Source: Atrina japonica
Lineage: Eukaryota > Mollusca > Bivalvia > Pterioida > Pinnidae
Direction of reading: 5' to 3'
Length of the DNA: 64,000 nucleotides
Assembly: GCA_030159075.1 (NCBI GenBank)
Contig: BROG01000133.1
Span: forward strand, 1-64,000
Shown here: positions 23,085 through 34,985 of the stretch, piece by piece
How positions within the stretch are numbered: position 1 is the first letter of the stretch
Layout: every line of letters begins with the position of its first letter
Notes under the pieces: generated by a model
Database searches by the model: none
Seen by the model: only the letters and a program-made list of their open reading frames with translations
Told to the model about the DNA's origin: nothing
Position numbers and translations under genes: made by a program

Positions 23085-23285
23085 AACGTTCACGTCATGC
23101 ACTTGTATGTCACAAGAAGGGATGCATTTTAAACAGATGCCACAACAAAAGCATTGAACGTGGTCACTGGTCCCGTTGTACACAAATCTTGCTCTTGCCA
23201 ATTCTGTCTGTTTTAGTCCCAGTAAATATTTTGGATAACGATCTTTAAACGTCAGAAACCTTGGTTCATACGTACAAAATTGGGT
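23085..23285 (-). pseudogene. BIR-like zinc-binding domain fragment
   Basis: On the minus strand a short open segment reads FLTFKDRYPKYL, then ELARARFVYNGTSDHVQC followed by a CxxCG-type pair (CFCCG). This is the N-terminal two thirds of a BIR (inhibitor-of-apoptosis) domain. The expected downstream His and final Cys in a DPW..EHA..FP.C context are not recognisable, so the zinc site is incomplete or diverged. Host IAP genes and large DNA viruses both carry BIR domains. Here it lies between two virus-like elements on the same strand as their polymerases, so a viral origin is plausible but unproven. Confidence 0.5.
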
Positions 23286-23289
23286 AAGG

Positions 23290-24150
23290 CTAAAAGTAAT
23301 CTTAATTCTTGATGAAACGATAATCCTCTGACGGTAGCAGGCCCTATTTTAAAACTGGTCTCACCCTGCCTACTTTCTGTAGGTATACTCGTTTACACTT
23401 CTATAAGGTTAGATCTCGGCACACTATCCGACTACCCTATGGGTTCATGGTTTACTATCTATCATGTCTCGATTCCCGGTCATCGGACCACTATCCGTGA
23501 CTATCTGACTAGAATCCATGGTCGATGAAAATAAAACATCCATACTTGATGTACCATCCATCGTGTCTGAGAGTGAAATCACACCATTGACTTGATTCAC
23601 TTCCTTTTTTATAAGGTCCTCCATCTATTTTTTCAATCATACAAATATTATTCATATTTTCTTCGTTTTTTTGCCCTGAAATACAATTTGTATGAACGGT
23701 ACGTCTACATTATTACCAAAAGGATCCTATGCTAGTTGATGTTTATGAACATGATACATCATGCCTGCTCGGTTACCATAATTATCATTTAATTGTAAAG
23801 GAAAAGTGTCACCTTACATGGGAGACAGACGACAATCCTTTTAACACTAAGACATCATAAGGTATTTCTTCGTTTTCTGTGACTATTTCTTCGAGGTCGT
23901 CCCCTCTTTCTTGTCACTGTATCTGTCATTAATCTCTCTGTCTTTCTTTCTTGTCTTCTCCTGTTCTCTCTATTGATATTTTTCGTGGCCGTCCCCTCTC
24001 TCTTTTCACATTCTCTGTCTGTCCCTTTTCTTCTTCTCCTTCATCTCTCTGTTCTGTCTTTTACTGGCTCTGTTTTCTTGATTTTCTTCCCCTTTACTCT
24101 ATCTTTCTGTCTTTTCCATAGTTTACCCCATTCTTTCTCTCTGTTTCTCT
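23290..24150. other. Gene-free region with long pyrimidine tract
   Basis: No convincing frame. About 23895-24150 is strongly C/T-rich on the plus strand with many TCTCTNTCTTTC blocks; the 112-residue frame there is a low-complexity artefact. Confidence 0.5.
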
Positions 24151-24154
24151 TCTC

Positions 24155-24480
24155 TCAACGTTCCGCAAATTTTACGGTCGGTATAATAGTCTTGTTTGCG
24201 ATTTCTGTTTCACTGGGTGAAATGTTGATTTGCCTTTCCGTTGGTGGTTGTAATGAAGTCTGTACTAATTGTGACGAGGATTCGTTCCTCATGTATTTCA
24301 TTTGGACTTGACTGTGGACTCACGGCGGATGTACCGGTCGTCAGGGGATACTTACTCCTCCATGGCACCTGGTCCCACCTCTTGGTTTCCAGAAGTCCGT
24401 GTTTGTCCATTTTTGCTGGATTTGTATCTGTGTCCTGGACATCCTTAGAATTTATACTTTGGTATCTGAGATGTTTCATA
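24155..24480 (+). mobile_element. Penelope-like element 3' fragment
   Basis: The short stretch 24155-24205 matches the end of the reverse transcriptase fragment at 34680-34745 (CGCAAATTTTACGGTCGGT). It is followed by the same non-coding tail as that copy, ending AGAATTTATACTTTGGTATCTGAGA at about 24470. The tail recurs alone elsewhere in the window. Confidence 0.6.
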
Positions 24481-24681
24481 TTTTAGTGATGACATGCTCA
24501 AATTGTGGATCATCTAAGGAGACGTGTTTCTTAATAATTTCTATAAAAAAATGTTCATGTTAACGACATTTCATTTCTTTTTTTCTTGGGATACGTGGAG
24601 ATGGGTCCTGGTGATCTTTAGGTGTAACGATTGATTCCATAGGAACGTTGAAGGGGACCAGAACATCCATGTATTTGCACG

Positions 24682-24870
24682 TTATTTGATCCTATCGATT
24701 CTTTTAAGTTGGGAAAGATCATTCACCCATTCACTATTCATTGTACTTAAACCTTGAGGTAAACGAATTTTAAATTCTGTTATGCTATTACCAGGAAAGA
24801 CGTTTAAACTATAATCGCGAAGTAAAGACATGTAAAAACTACCATGATCTTTAGAATCAAGAGTAGCCAT
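24682..24870 (-). pseudogene. Virus-like structural-type protein, N-terminal fragment
   Basis: The frame from an ATG at 24870 reads GSFYMSLLRDYSLNVFPGN and TEFKIRLPQGL. This matches the start of a recurrent protein in invertebrate virus-like elements that begins SFYVTLPS..S...FP.NT...F...L. Function is uncertain; a minor virion component is possible. Only about 60 codons remain. It sits 180 bp after the second polymerase, same strand. Confidence 0.45.
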
Positions 24871-25047
24871 GATACGTCTAATTGAGGTCAAACTCTGTAA
24901 ATGAACACCTATCGTTCTCACCAAAGTAAAGTTTAATAGTATTAATGCTAAAAAACAAACATTTTTTCAAACAGTCTCAACTTTTTCAAACAGTCTCACT
25001 TTTCAATAACCATAAGGTACAGTACAAAAGTTTTCAATTCGATGTCT

Positions 25048-28000
25048 CTAATCATACACTTTGCGCGCTTTTTTAGTCATCGCCAGTGTTTTAACTTTAT
25101 GCTGTTTCGTTCGAATGATCTTTAGAGGGCACGATACAAGCACTTTCTTTTGCTGACCACGTAACAACTGTTTGAATGTATCTACGTTGACGCCAAAAAG
25201 TGTACGACTATCAAAATTATTCCTTTTACTTTACAAACAGTTATGTAATGACGAGTTTTATATGCATAATATTAAGGACCACCAGAGACAAAGGATAAGA
25301 TAGAATCACCATCTAATTCGCCTGTCCTTCCTCCTAAAATGTCCACTGCTGTGGATTATGTTGATAAATAATACTCTCTGTATCAAAATATAACACGCGT
25401 TCTCCTAACCGTTCTTGGGTGGCAGAGAGATTTAACCATGCTAAAGACGTAGAGAAGGGTGATTGCACTACATTACTAAAACCATTCGGTTCATAAAAGT
25501 CTTCCTTCGGTTTCGAAATAACCAGCAACATGTCTAGCTCATCATGGCGTTCATGATTTGGAATCAGTTCTAAATGTAATAACCCTGAAGTAACTGTGGT
25601 AATGCTTCGTAACTCCACATATATTGTTTGAGGTACATTAATACGTTTAGCAAAATTAGCCTACAAACAGTTCAAAAACCGTTTAGCAATGGTACGTCAG
25701 ATAGGATTCTTCTCTACATCTTCTTCTCATATGATAAGCTGTTCTCTCATTTTAATCTCTTTGAGGTACTGACGACGGTCTTCGACTGTTTGACAGGAAG
25801 CAGGAAAACCACTAGCCTGTTTCTTAATCTGGAGAAACTGATCAATATAATAACGAAATAAAGTATTGGACTGATCAGGGAAATGGCATATTTCAAAGAT
25901 ACGATCAATTACATATACTTTCTCTATACTTTTATTCAATTCACACATCGTCCATGTACCTAACAAACTTTGCTCTTGATTCGTATGAGGGCATCGATAA
26001 TTAATACCCAACCCCTGTTCGATACCTTGTTGAGCACATGTACGGCATTAAGGGATAGTAGTTTTCCTTCTTCAAACCGATAAGGTAACATGGGATGAAA
26101 AAACTGACGAAGGGGATAACTCGACATTGTCTGTCTTGTACCTTTGACGATAGTCATGTTCCCACAATGTTTCTATTTGATAGTGTTGACGCTCATCCGT
26201 GCTAAAACAGCCATGAAATTCGCAAATGGTCTGAGAGTCTTAATGATAACCATCCACTTGATAAGATCCTACTTGGACTTAACCTCCATGAGCATGCCTA
26301 ATCGCTTAACCAGTTCCAACTCTACCAACGTCGCGCCGAAGGATATCCCCGTGGAAATATGATTGCGACGATATGCTGTATTCCCCACACTCGCAAACGT
26401 AATAGATTCAACAAATGGGTCCACTTCGGCTAGTTTTAAACACCTGCTTTGAAAATGCATACAAGCCTGGCGCAAAATAGTAACGTCTGATTCACAGTAT
26501 TCTTCTAATTCGGGTTGCAAATGAAAAATCTCACCCTTTTGAATTTGGCCTTGATGCCACTCTTGAAAATCACCACGCACATCAAGTTTCATACCTTCTG
26601 GGTTGTAATACATAGCTGGGAATATACCCCTTTGTATTCAGCATTAGCTTATGTATTGAAAAATGTGGAAAGTATCCTTTCTTGAGTTCAGCCAATCCAA
26701 AGGCTTTGCGTAACGAAGCTAAGAGAATGCCAGGAAATTACACGATTCTTTAAACCTGATGTTTCCTGTCCTCACAGACATAATCTTAGAACCGTTCATG
26801 ATCACTTCAAGTTTTTTACAGGCATGGAGTACCAGATAATGTTAAATACTCTGTCCATCGTACCCTTTAAAATTATGGGCAATGGCAATAGCTCCATTAA
26901 GTAAAATGTTCTCTCTTTTATGTATGTCATGATACACGTTCGTTTCAAATAACCAACTCACCGACCAAACATCAGTGAGTGTCGTGGGCATTGGAATGTA
27001 ATACGATGATCCTCCATGGTTTCACACTGCTCACACTAATCATCCGATGTATACAAGGGACATACTCGATGAGCAATACATAGATTAGGTTTGTGTTCTC
27101 TGGTATCCTGGGTACACTCAAAACCATAGAAAATGTAATAGGGGGTGAAGATGATGCATCCTGAGAAGGTATCTGTTGTATGTAGATTATCTAGATCCAC
27201 GATCTGTTTACAATGGCAAATTTTTTCTTCTTTTGTTAACAAGAGTGTTGTGTTGTTTCTTACTCATCCATAATTGACAAGTTGGACATCGTGTCATCAA
27301 CTGACATGGAGTTCTGGTTGTAGTACTACTATCAGTTTTCAAATGATTCTCGTAACACTGAGTCGATGTGAATAACCCTTGACAATGTGTACACTCTATA
27401 AGTTTTATGGTGTTGCCGGGAACACAGGATGACGGTGCAAAACAACGAAAACAGCATTGAGGGCATCGGTGATCTTCTTCATAATTGTATCCCACATCAC
27501 AACGAACAAGAGTCCAGAGATAGATACTATGCAGTTGTAACGATGGTCATCGTTTAAGACGTGAATGGGGACACCGGGTTCTACACCACTATACAGTAAT
27601 TTGATTTCAATCGTTTTGCGCTGGTATTCAGTTCGTAAATTTTCAAACGGTAGTGTGGTAACAACACGGTCTGAAAACGTTGCCATTCATCAGGACCACT
27701 CTGTTATTGGGGATCACAAACAGTTTGTTGCATTAAGGGAAGAGCTTCTCGTTGTTGAAGACTATGTCAACTTGCATCGCCATAAAACAAGGTTTTCCAA
27801 TATTTTGTACTTGTCTGCATCTCCAAGTCCAGGTTTCTGACAATGAAAACGACCAACTACAATAGCACGAGCAAAACAGGTCTTGTCTTTATTCTTGATC
27901 TGTATCGAACTTTTCTTCTTGTTCAGCATGACATTTGTTTTAATCAAAACTGAGATAATATTTTCTTTTTCCACCGCCGCTGCGTACAGGTTGTATGACA

Positions 28001-28428
28001 TGGATCACTGACATGGTGGTAGATCCATCTTCGATTTTAAAATTTTCATTTTTCTGTTTCTCAATTTTTTTCCATGAGTAGATCAGCATTCAGGTCTTTG
28101 GCATCCGTGAATTCTACCCACACTTCACTTTTTAAATATGGATGATGTATATTGACTCTCATCTTGATAGACGTCAAAACATGATCTAATATTTTTGATA
28201 CCAAGTGTATGTTTAAACTTGACTTGATACACATTCGATATCGTTTTGAATTTCCGTGATTTACACTCACTAAGGTTTTTCTGCTTCATAGTAATCACTA
28301 TAATCAGTTGGATGTTTGTTTGCATTAAATCCACCATCACGCTGTTCTTTCTGATGAGTCTGTCTTTGACGACTCGCCTGTTCTTGTTTTTTCTTTAACA
28401 ATAAATCAAAGTTAGGTAAATTAGCCAT
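25048..28428 (-). pseudogene. Second DNA polymerase B relic (different family from the 19-22 kb copy)
   Basis: Readable from an ATG at 28428 to TAG at 25048. In order: a glutamine/lysine-rich start, KDKTCFARAIVVGRF near 27870, VLNDDHRYNCIVSISG near 27520, a cysteine cluster (CPQC, CTHCQGLF, CPTC) at 27270-27480, Exo III-like EEYCESDVTILRQ near 26500, and motif C YFDTES near 25385. A basic C-terminus lies near 25060-25130. The N-terminal zinc cluster and overall order distinguish it from the Polinton polymerase upstream. The second catalytic aspartate of DTD is E here. Many frameshifts and stops; dead. Confidence 0.8.
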
Positions 28429-28777
28429 TCCGTGTGTATGATTCCCTAGTCATATCTAAAATGAAACACAGTAACTGTATAGACATGTATTTGTAACTCA
28501 AGTGAAAAATCACCGTATAAACATATATTAATAACGCTATGTTTTATTCTAGGTTTTTGTGTCTACAGGTACATAGAACTAGGAATTATTTTATTTCATT
28601 TTATTTTCATATAGATTTAGAAACACTAAAACTAATTTAAACTAAAGAATAGTTTGTCTAAAACAGGTGGCCAAATGTCTTTACGAGCGAATGAAACTCG
28701 TCTTAAAATCAATGCGTCACGCTTACGTCATAGACTCTATGTAAGATAGTACTGTCTGAGTCTCGTACAAGTTCATC

Positions 28778-29008
28778 ATGGATAACTCGTCCGACATTGA
28801 TATGCAACCTGCAAATGAGAGGAGAAACATGATAATCATTGTTACACGGTTGAGACGTATTGTAGTGCGGCGACGCAAACCAATGGATTCTGGTAGGACC
28901 CCACCCTTACCTACTAGACCATCTTCACCGACTCCTACTACACAACACCAGGGTCATCATCACCTAGACTTGAACCTGCACTTTCAGCACCTGTACAATA
29001 TGTGCTAG
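28778..29008 (+). CDS. Doubtful small ORF divergent from the second polymerase
   Basis: A 76-codon frame with an acidic start, a basic middle (RLRRIVVRRRKP) and a proline/threonine-rich end (TPPLPTRPSSPTPTT). It begins 350 bp upstream of the polymerase start on the opposite strand, so it could be the first codons of another gene of the same element. No family recognised; it could equally be chance. Confidence 0.25.
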   Translation: MDNSSDIDMQPANERRNMIIIVTRLRRIVVRRRKPMDSGRTPPLPTRPSSPTPTTQHQGHHHLDLNLHFQHLYNMC

Positions 29009-29659
29009 CTCAGGAAGCGAGTCACTCTTCGACAACACAAGACTGAGATTATTCGGTTGATGATAGAGAAAGAGAAGTTCGTCGTTGGCGACGTCTACTC
29101 GACAGATACTAGAGTCTTCATTTTTCAGCTTTTCGGAGGAATCAACGGCCTTTTTAAAGGCCATCCATTTTATTAGAAAAGAAACATTGACTAAAAGTAT
29201 GCCGTTTTTGTGTGTTGTGTTATACTGTAGCGGTAAGTTTAAAATATAGTAATTAGAGTGTCTAATACTTCTTAGCATGCAAATACAACTTCTTTTATAT
29301 CATAAACCTGAAACGATTTGGAGTTAAAACCCGCTAGGCTTGCCAGCTAATGACACTAGTGTGACGTCACCAAGTAAGCTGACCGTACATGTCTCGCCAT
29401 TTTGTAATGCCAATCACGGAAAGAGTTTGATCTTGTAAACACACAATCGCGTACTCCTGAGCATTTTCAGCACATCAGTACAAAGAAAAGTGTACTAAAT
29501 GATATTCGACAACGATCTACTCGGATGTGTTTACTTAGATAGACGTAGTTAAAATAGACTGACACACGCGTTTGCTTGCTATGTTCGCTCAACATTAAAC
29601 TGATTATTATCATTTGTGTTTTTGTTATGACTTATGGGGCGCTGTTTTACTTTTAATAC

Positions 29660-30760
29660 CAGTTAGTGATATGACCCTTTCGAATATATGATATTACTTA
29701 TTCAATAAGTGATATCACCTATTCAAATGGGTGATATAACCCACTGGAATACCGAATAAGTGATCACCTATTCTAATAAGTGATATCTTCTATTTGAAAG
29801 AGTGATATAGCTTATTCGAAATAGTGATATCACTTATACGAATAAGTGATATCCCTTATAAAACGAATAAGTGATATCACTTATTCGTATAAGTGATATC
29901 ACTCTTTCGAATAGGTGATATCACTTTTTAAATAGGAGATATCACTTTATACGGTTTTATAGGTGAAATCACCTATTCGAATAAGCTAAATTACCTATTT
30001 GAATAGCAGATACCACTTTACAAAACCAATAAGTGATATCAATCATTCGAATAAGTGATATCACTTATTCAAATCTGAAAACAGTAAAAAACTTATGCTC
30101 TCGATTTCTTCCATAATTGGAGATCTGCAGTGAGTATCACTAGGCCTATATCTATGGAAGAACAAAGCGCAAAAGACGATAGTACGGTATCGTGATAAAG
30201 GCACAGCGCTGCAGAATAGGAACATCTCCTTTGTCTGTTGTAGGGTTTGGACGGAGTTCAGCATTCAAAGCAGACAGAGCCGCCGAAACTATATCGCCGA
30301 CTCCTGCCATCTTGAACTAGGGTCCGATTTCCGCACTAAATTGTTTAAAAATGGTTGAACTTAAAACACCCTACATAATTCACTTGACCAAATGTAAGGA
30401 AACTAAAACAAAAAATAAATAATTTATAATGCCCAAAATGACATAAGTCCTATTTTTGTTAGACCCAGGAATATATTTTATTTTTGTGTAGGGAGCATTC
30501 AATGCATTGATTCATAAGTGATATCACTTATTCAAATACACTGTTGAATCAGTGATATCATTTATTCGAGTAGGTGATATCACTCCTTCATTTGAATAGG
30601 TGATATCTTTCATTTGAATAGGTGATATCACTCACTCGAATAGGTGATATCACTCATTCGTATAAGTGATATCACTTAAGAATTTATAAAAGTGATATCA
30701 CCTATTTGCATAAGTGATATCACCTATTCGAATAAGTGATATCACCTAGTCTATACTATC
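29660..30760. mobile_element. Palindromic-satellite element (GTGATATCAC repeats at both ends)
   Basis: Two dense blocks (about 29672-30073 and 30510-30750) consist of a ~20-22 bp unit built on the palindrome AAGTGATATCACTTATTCGAATA. I count roughly a dozen units on the left and ten on the right. Because the unit is palindromic, the blocks act as long terminal inverted repeats around a 430-bp unique core. The architecture resembles the element at 5851-7022, though the sequence differs. No gene inside. Confidence 0.7.
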
Positions 30761-31132
30761 AGAATGTCCACACGTTATATATTGTTTCTATCAAAGGTCA
30801 ACACATATACACTAATACAAGAACAACTTTACAAGATACCATATAAGCTTGGGCTACAAAAGTAAACACATTTTGTAAGCAATAGGGAACATTCGAAGAT
30901 TCCCAATTGATAAATTTAAAGTTTTAAATAAAATTTTTATTATATTTATTATTTGTTATTTTTTATCATTTATTTTCAAGTACAGTATAGCAGCACTGGT
31001 TTCCCACATGGTTATGGATAATGTTTTCTTTCAATTATAATTTCCATATCAATTGTCTAATTCGTAATTCACCGAAAGCTTTTATTTTCATTACCTTTAC
31101 AGATTTGAGTGATACAAAACAGTGATCGAAAG

Positions 31133-32221
31133 ATGACTGCTAAAGTGGAAACGACAGAGCCCGATATTTCCGAAGTTTGTACTGCTGATGATGACTATGA
31201 AACAATAGATGAAACATATATATATGAAAATATGCAAGATCTGAAAATACGAGAAACTAAAGCCCATGTGGATTATCGTTCTGATGATTCGTATGAAGAA
31301 ATAAAAGACAAAAGCGTTATTCTAAGTTTATCCAATGCAGGTACAGACAGCAGTAGCATTTCAAACCCTATCTATCCTACCACAGAGACAGCCGCGTCTT
31401 TCCTACCGAAAGTCTACTGCATGGGCATATCGGTTTTTGACAATGGGCATATTGTAGTTGTCTCGAGTGATGGACAGATTTTATTATTTTCGGAATCATA
31501 TCGATATTTATCCTTGGCGGCATTCCCATACAACTTTAATGACGTAACATGCATCGATGAAAATGAATTTGCCGCGTCTTCAGGGTGCTGCATAAACTTT
31601 TTCAAGTCGAAAAACAATGTGGTGACTGAAAACCAGGACAAATGTATAGATACGCAGCTTTCTTCTGAGACTTCATTCCACGGACTTGTACACAGTCACA
31701 AAAGACTTATCGTCACATGTAACGTCCAGTCTATCCGTGGGAGTCATATCAGACCAACAGTAGCTATTTTAAGTATGAAAGGTCAAATTTTATCCCAATT
31801 TACAAATGCTGGTTTTGTTATGCCTACCAATGTAGACTGTAGTAGCGACGGACACAACATTTTTGTCCTTGATACCAAATGCAACTGTATATTTTGCTTT
31901 GACGATAATGGGAAATTAAAGTGGCAAGCTGCCCTCACAAAAGAACCCACCTATATGACCATTGTCCATGAGAAAAATATCGTTGTTGGATTTCCAAATG
32001 AAATCAGCTGCTTTTGTTGCACCAATGGCAAACCACAGTCCACAATCACTGACAGAGAACAACCACAGGAAAATCAATATATTCTGGCTTACCATAAAGG
32101 CAAAAAGGAAATAGTATGGTGTCCACAGAATATGATTATTAATCCAAACTGCACACTTTCATCTCTAAGAATTAAATCAAAAAATACAAACCTGTTTAAA
32201 AGGATGCTTTCCTTTTCATAG
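31133..32221 (+). CDS. Beta-propeller protein with N-terminal tyrosine motifs (gene A)
   Basis: Single-exon frame of 362 codons. ATG 31133 was chosen because an in-frame TGA lies at 31106; a strong splice acceptor (TTACCTTTACAG) at 31102 suggests an upstream 5' UTR exon. Residues ~1-85 are acidic and rich in tyrosine motifs: YETI, YIYENM, DSYEEI and NPIY, the kinds of sites bound by SH2 domains after phosphorylation. Residues ~90-350 contain repeated blade-like strands (GISVFDNGHIVVVSSDGQILLF, VDCSSDGHNIFVLDTKCNCIFCF) like NHL/TRIM-type propellers, without RING, B-box or membrane segment. Probably a cytosolic scaffold. Paralogues: the pseudogene at 35470 and the gene at 45487. Confidence 0.8.
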   Translation: MTAKVETTEPDISEVCTADDDYETIDETYIYENMQDLKIRETKAHVDYRSDDSYEEIKDKSVILSLSNAGTDSSSISNPIYPTTETAASFLPKVYCMGISVFDNGHIVVVSSDGQILLFSESYRYLSLAAFPYNFNDVTCIDENEFAASSGCCINFFKSKNNVVTENQDKCIDTQLSSETSFHGLVHSHKRLIVTCNVQSIRGSHIRPTVAILSMKGQILSQFTNAGFVMPTNVDCSSDGHNIFVLDTKCNCIFCFDDNGKLKWQAALTKEPTYMTIVHEKNIVVGFPNEISCFCCTNGKPQSTITDREQPQENQYILAYHKGKKEIVWCPQNMIINPNCTLSSLRIKSKNTNLFKRMLSFS

Positions 32222-34180
32222 GGACAAGAGGCAATCAGTTGTCGTCCTAAATCTATGTTTAATTATCCCATGAATAGTCATTGCTTAGCCATGGTATACC
32301 AATATCTTTATGTATTGTACAATTATTGACTTTTGTCCAGGTTGACGCCTAAACTCAACCTGAGAGAAGTGATGTTCATCGAGGTCTTCTGCCTGGGGAA
32401 ATATCATGTTTAATTTCCTAGGGTTAATGAATTAAGGTGTCACCGATATCGAAAGTCAGTAATTGTTTATAACAAAGACCAAGTATGCCAATGATCTTCA
32501 TTGTTTACTGACTTTCACCACTTTCTATATTACGGTACACGACCACGCAAATACATGTATATCCATATACAAAATTGCACGATGCATATTGCGTTTTCTT
32601 CCAAGATGTTTGGTAATGTTTCATTCAATCAAGGATTAGAGAATTGTCAATCATTTAACAAATATATATATCGACAATTAATATATATCATACATGTGTT
32701 GAGTCAACAAGTTTAACATCTTGCTAAAGAGTAAAATTGGACGAGTATTCACTCATATGGAGGTAGAAGGTAATGTATCAATAATTTTGACGTGTGTTAC
32801 CCGCAAGGAATCAATAACTCGTCAAGTGTGACATCAATAACGTAGAACACCAGTATTCTAGAAGCTTCTCCCGCTTTGTAACCGATAAATAACCAGAGAA
32901 ATACGGGTGTCGTACCCATCAAAATATGTTAAAGTTTTACCTTTTATAACCTATTGACACCATCTTAAATAGTGCAGTTTTAGTACGTTATATTATTTAA
33001 CATTACATAACATTATCAAAAATGCCGAAGTTTGTTTACCAAGGATGACAATGACAGATAATGACCTATGTAACCTTATTGCTGAAACACTATCCAAAAT
33101 TCAATATGTATATTCATTTAAACCCTTATTATTAAATTTGATTAAAATGTATTGGTATCGTGTTTGTCCGGAACATAAATTTCATTATGTAATTCAATGT
33201 CCTGTCCGCATTTTTCACATACAATGTATGTAGTGCATGTTATATTTCATATTAGGGCACACCAATGTTATTATCTATTTTTATATTTATTTACAACTTA
33301 ATATTTAAATAAAAGTATTTTCCCCTCATAGTGTTACACGTGCAGTACTGACTGACGTCAATACGATGACGATTTTATAGCTTGCGACGTAAAGGCTTAT
33401 TTGATAGACCTGAGAGTTTTATTTAATGCACCGATCGCTTTGAAAGGAACAGTCATTACCCTTTTAGGTTAGCAATATGAAAGCTAAGATATCTTTCTAT
33501 TTATACCATCTGCGTAATGATGACAAGGGCCTTTTCTTTAATCTCGAGGATTTTTTCAGCTCCTATAATTTGACAATATTACGTCAGATTAATTTTTGTA
33601 TCTAGGGTTAATTATAGACCAGTACATTGATTATATATTGTAAAGTTGGGAATAACTTTTATGTGTAGTTAATATCATTAACAATACCAATGCTATAGTA
33701 TCCAAACAGGCAAAATCAAATGCCCAAGCAGTATAAATCAGAGTCTGACATGTTTTATTTTTCAAAAGTAAAAACAAATGTTACAATTATGTATACGGAC
33801 ATGTGTATAATAAGTACTCTCTTAAAATAGATACAAATAAATGTACCAGGCGGGTTAAACACATAAATAAATAACATTTCAATATCCGTTTTGTTTTTAT
33901 ATGATTATTTCCGTTTTGTTATTCGTTTCCTGTTTATTTCGATTTCGATCTTTAATCTATAAATATCTATCACGACGCGATTATTTTTAATTGTGAATAA
34001 AGTTCATATCTCTATGTACTGTGGTAATCCAGTATCATAATCCGCCAACATATTCCATAAATACACTGTTGTATTGCATAAGATTTTCAATCGTCCAAAG
34101 TTCGAATCCGGATCAAAATCTGACGATATATATGGGTGTCACCCTCTTAAAGTGACATCAGCTCTGCGTTTACCCCAAAA
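32222..34180. other. Intergenic region downstream of gene A
   Basis: AT-rich, only short chance frames (32501, 33045). A possible polyadenylation signal AAATAAAAG lies near 33306, but its link to gene A, 1.1 kb upstream, is unproven. Confidence 0.4.
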
Positions 34181-34184
34181 TAAA

Positions 34185-34290
34185 ATTGATTTTTTTCTAC
34201 TTTAACTACTTGTATTTGATGTACAATAACAAATAAGAGCTAAAGGCATACGAATCTTATATTCCTATATGTTTTGTGAAAATCAGGTCA
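34185..34290 (+). repeat. Dispersed repeat, copy 1 of 2
   Basis: Matches 63850-63960: TTTAACTACTTGTATTTGATGTA, ACAAATAAGAGCTA and AATCTTATATTCCTATAT occur in the same order and spacing in both. Unknown class, no coding. Confidence 0.6.
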
Positions 34291-34399
34291 TCTTATTCAT
34301 CTATTTTACGTTTCATTTTTTACTTCCATACATGTGTAAATATTTTATCATTTTCATACATATGTCAATACGATATATCCCAGCGAACTAGAAATTAAC

Positions 34400-34985
34400 G
34401 ATACAACAGGTACACACGCTTCATACTTTGACGTTTTAGTTACTATAGACTCAGACGTGAAATTGGCAACTAAACTATACAACAAACGCGACGAATTAGG
34501 CTTTCCCATCGTAAATTTTCCACATTTAGGTTGTAATATCCCTCAGTCACCCGCATATGGTTTTATATTTCACAAATGATCCGATATGCCAGCTTGTGTT
34601 CAACATATGAACATTTTATATACAGAGGTAAACTACTCACTGATAAATTATTGACACAGATATATCGAAAACCGCGTTTGTTGTCAACCTTCCACAAATT
34701 TTACGGTCGGTTTAATAGTCTTGTTAGCGATTACTCTGTGACACTAAGGGTAACGTTTAGTTGCCTTTTTGTTGGCGATTGTTGAAACGACTGTACCAAT
34801 TGTGACGGGGATTCGTTCCTCACGTATTTTATTTGGATTTGATTGTGAACTCACTGCGGGTGTGTCCGATTGACAGGGGGTGCTTACGTATTTGTCTGTA
34901 TTTGTCCATTTTGACTAGATTTGTATCTATATACTGGACATCCTGAAGATTTATACTTTGGTATCTGAGATTTTCTTTATTGCAT
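34400..34985 (+). mobile_element. Penelope-like reverse transcriptase 3' fragment plus tail
   Basis: Translated with frame changes, 34460-34760 gives the C-terminal stretch of a retroelement polyprotein widespread in bivalves: LYNKRDELGFPIVNFPH, NIPQSPAYG, then IRYASLCSTYEHFIYRGKLL and LLTQIYRKPRLLSTF.KFYGR. The following ~180 bp match, in the same relative order, the tail at 24215-24480. Assignment to Penelope-like elements is probable rather than certain; the endonuclease region is not present. Confidence 0.6.

Noticed and set aside
28345..28380. CTGATGAGTCTG...GACGACTC resembling a hammerhead core
   Set aside because: There is no GAAA after the second strand of stem II and no flanking stem I; it lies in a polymerase coding relic.
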